From contig JAALLB010000101.1 of NCBI GenBank assembly GCA_011087745.1, forward strand, positions 1 to 6,587: DNA of 6,587 nucleotides, given 5' to 3'. Origin of the DNA: Hyphomicrobiales bacterium. Its GTDB lineage: Bacteria > Pseudomonadota > Alphaproteobacteria > Rhizobiales > Rhizobiaceae. This document shows, one piece after another, positions 5,980-6,587 of the stretch (within the stretch, counting starts at the first letter, position 1; each line of letters opens with the position of its first letter). The position numbers were made by a program, and so were the translations under genes. The notes under the pieces are model-generated. The model was not told the origin of the DNA and made no database searches. It worked only from the letters and a program-made list of their open reading frames with translations.

Positions 5980-6507
5980 TCACAACGCCCGGCCATAAAA
6001 ACCGATTTGCTCTTCCGGTGAAAATTTCACGCCCGGATTGTCATAATATGAGTAAACCGCAATGATCCGCTCTTTACTGCCTTCGATCTTTGTCACCCGA
6101 TGAGGCGTGTTAATACCACGAAATACATTCAATGTTCCCGGCTTGGGATTAATTGAGCATTTTAGCGGGTCTGAACCCAATAATAGTTGCGAAACACCCT
6201 TATAATTTGGGTCTTCTTCACTGCGTAAATTGGTACGATATTCAAACTCACCACCAGATTGCGGTGCTTGCAATAAGAGTGTCGTGGTAAATTCAGACCG
6301 ATCAAAATGCCAATTCAAGCTTTCACCCTCCTTGTACGCCATCACATTTACACGAGCCAAGGCATCTTTCATTGTGTGTAGCTCAGACTCCCCCATCACC
6401 AAGGCAATAAATTCAGCCAATGGCTGCCATTCGTAAATAGAAACTACCGGGTTCCCGAGCAGTTGGTCCGCGCATAGCGTGCGATTGCTTGTTTTGACTT
6501 CAGCCAT
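5980..6507 (-). CDS. 2-oxoglutarate/Fe(II)-dependent oxygenase, probably N-terminally incomplete
   Basis: Predicted non-haem iron oxygenase with a double-stranded beta-helix core. The facial triad is visible as H67xD69 in NWHFDRSEFTTTLLLQAP (65-82) and H136 in NVFRGINTPHRV (127-138). R147 in KERIIAVYSY (145-154) is the presumed 2-oxoglutarate anchor, at the usual H-x10-R spacing. Between them is GGEFEYRTNLRS (85-96). The pattern recalls the BesD/HalD-like group of free-amino-acid oxygenases and halogenases. Asp69 at the HxD position argues for a hydroxylase, since the halogenases have Gly there. That group is, from memory, roughly 250 residues, so this 175-residue frame lacks about 70 at the N-terminus. 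The ATG at 6507 has no ribosome-binding site, and family-like NDHPA is encoded just before it, up to an in-frame TAA. A frame break is likely (next entry). Substrate unknown. Confidence 0.75.
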   Translation of the reverse strand: MAEVKTSNRTLCADQLLGNPVVSIYEWQPLAEFIALVMGESELHTMKDALARVNVMAYKEGESLNWHFDRSEFTTTLLLQAPQSGGEFEYRTNLRSEEDPNYKGVSQLLLGSDPLKCSINPKPGTLNVFRGINTPHRVTKIEGSKERIIAVYSYYDNPGVKFSPEEQIGFYGRAL

Positions 6508-6587
6508 TGCAGGATGATCATTTTAAGCTCCTCAACGGTATTGCCAAGTTACCGAACGTTGAATGAGAAAGTGCAGGTGAGGATTTT
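6508..6587 (-). pseudogene. possible out-of-frame N-terminal part of the oxygenase gene
   Basis: Upstream of the ATG at 6507 the oxygenase frame reads NDHPA and then stops at a TAA (6526-6524). Another minus-strand frame is open from the right edge to a TGA at 6520-6518 and encodes SHSTFGNLAIPLRSLK at its end. Removing one A from the AAAA at 6524-6521 fuses the two as RSLNDHPAMAEVKTSN, in the register expected for a longer oxygenase. This could be a real frameshift mutation, a sequence error in a short homopolymer, or recoding. Only 22 codons are visible before the window ends, so this is an inference. Confidence 0.4.

Noticed and set aside
6444..6521. A 25-codon minus-strand frame starting at ATG 6521, well spaced from a GAGGAG
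   Set aside because: It overlaps the oxygenase frame, has no recognisable content, and its Shine-Dalgarno-like bases are better read as part of the upstream coding fragment.
1..6587. tRNA or rRNA genes, CRISPR arrays, insertion sequences, integrase sites, toxin-antitoxin or defence genes
   Set aside because: I looked for them on both strands and saw no supporting structure, repeats or motifs; the window is almost fully occupied by core genes.

Overview
The window is a core-genome locus of an alphaproteobacterium, with every supported gene on the minus strand. Reading 5' to 3' on that strand (right to left here) the order is: a 2-oxoglutarate/Fe(II) oxygenase, rplU (L21), rpmA (L27), a GNAT acetyltransferase, obgE, proB, proA, nadD. 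From memory, this order with a GNAT gene between rpmA and obgE and proBA-nadD behind it is typical of Hyphomicrobiales (Rhizobiales). The long L21 with a Lys/Ala linker and a helix-hairpin-helix tail also fits Alphaproteobacteria. Base composition looks close to even rather than GC-rich, which suggests one of the lower-GC, perhaps marine, members. No species can be named from the sequence alone.

Right part (5980-6587): a small iron/2-oxoglutarate oxygenase with intact HxD...H...R residues. Its coding homology seems to continue upstream of the first usable ATG, in another reading frame, past the window edge. It looks frameshifted or N-terminally truncated. Middle (4723-5925): a strong sigma70-type promoter, a leader hairpin with a U-rich tail, then rplU and rpmA as a ribosomal-protein pair, closed by a hairpin plus T-tract terminator. 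Left (67-4712): GNAT, obgE, proB, proA and nadD are packed with 30-bp or smaller gaps or short overlaps. They look like one co-transcribed unit, although no convincing promoter of its own is visible after the terminator, so read-through from rplU-rpmA is likely. Positions 1-66 hold no gene I can support and only a weak promoter-like pair. In related genomes rsfS would follow.

The parts join large-subunit synthesis (L21, L27 and the 50S assembly GTPase ObgE) with the first two steps of proline synthesis (ProB, ProA) and NAD synthesis (NadD). Nothing here resembles a mobile element, CRISPR array, defence island or clearly novel system. The best leads are the oxygenase reading-frame break at 6519-6524, the hairpin in the rplU leader, an in-phase A AAA AAG heptamer at the L21 core/tail junction, and the terminator that precedes an essential gene, obgE.
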